Part shown: positions 5,678 to 5,799 of the stretch, in pieces
Numbering within the stretch: position 1 is the stretch's first letter
Layout of the letters: each line of letters starts with the position of its first letter
Notes under the pieces: generated by a model
Databases searched by the model: none
Told to the model about the DNA's origin: nothing
The model's input: the letters and a program-made list of their open reading frames with translations, nothing else
Position numbers and translations under genes: made by a program
Assembly: GCA_964458015.1 (NCBI GenBank)
Contig: CAYWGR010000248.1
Coordinates: 1-5,799 of the forward strand
Reading direction: 5' to 3'
Length of the DNA stretch: 5,799 nucleotides
Origin: CAYWGR01 sp964458015
Lineage (GTDB): Bacteria > Planctomycetota > Planctomycetia > Pirellulales > Thermoguttaceae

Positions 5678-5799
5678 GCCGAAACTATTGATGTTCCGGT
5701 AAAAAAGTTCTCTTTGAGACAACGCCGCATCTCCGTTTGCATCACAAGGATGGCAAGTGGGGGGCTGTCGCCTCGTTTTCATTCTCCCCTCGCTCCCCA

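Noticed and set aside
5679..5699. Hairpin right after the protease stop as a terminator
   Set aside because: Seven-pair stem with one mismatch (CCGAAAC with GTTCCGG), followed by A-rich rather than T-rich sequence.
5576..5782. Minus-strand 68-codon ORF with a good GGGGAG site before its ATG
   Set aside because: It overlaps the PEP-CTERM end of the protease gene on the other strand, and its residues there are the antisense of conserved sequence. The ribosome-site match alone is not enough, though the sequence at 5740-5799 could belong to a gene or repeat continuing outside the window.

Overview
The window looks like a chromosomal segment of a planctomycete, probably Pirellulales-like. This is inferred from a PEP-CTERM-sorted surface protease, a secreted protein of a type I associate with planctomycetes, the near absence of Shine-Dalgarno sites, large intergenic spaces, and short palindromic repeats between genes. 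No rRNA, tRNA, transposase or CRISPR array was found. One 10-N assembly gap lies at 431-440.

Layout. (1) Positions 1-932, minus strand: the 5' part of a gene for a secreted protein of unknown function. It runs off the left edge and is interrupted by the gap; coding resumes in another frame beyond the Ns, so 10 is not the true gap length. (2) 1079-1873, minus: an inositol-monophosphatase-family phosphatase with all metal-binding motifs. A perfect 10-bp inverted repeat lies just upstream of it. (3) 1874-2358: a 485-bp divergent intergenic region. It holds that inverted repeat, a strong plus-strand intrinsic terminator at 2105-2149 with no recognisable gene in front of it, and three tandem 43-44-bp repeats, each with a hairpin core, ending just before the next gene. 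(4) 2359-3780, plus: uronate isomerase (uxaC), close in sequence to the E. coli enzyme as I remember it. (5) 3781-3949: spacer with a probable terminator for uxaC. (6) 3950-5677, plus: an exported subtilisin-family (S8) protein with a C-terminal PEP-CTERM anchor, whose catalytic Asp position appears to be Glu. (7) 5678-5799: no gene recognised.

The genes do not form an obvious operon or pathway. UxaC is a catabolic enzyme for glucuronate and galacturonate, but its usual partners (uxuA, uxuB, uxaB, kdgK) are not in the window. The S8 protein is probably an independent surface or extracellular-matrix protein. The points most worth follow-up are the intergenic RNA signals at 1908-2336 (inverted repeat, orphan terminator and repeat array with alternative hairpins) and the Asp-to-Glu change in the protease. 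I see no clear multi-gene novel system; the leads are small-scale.
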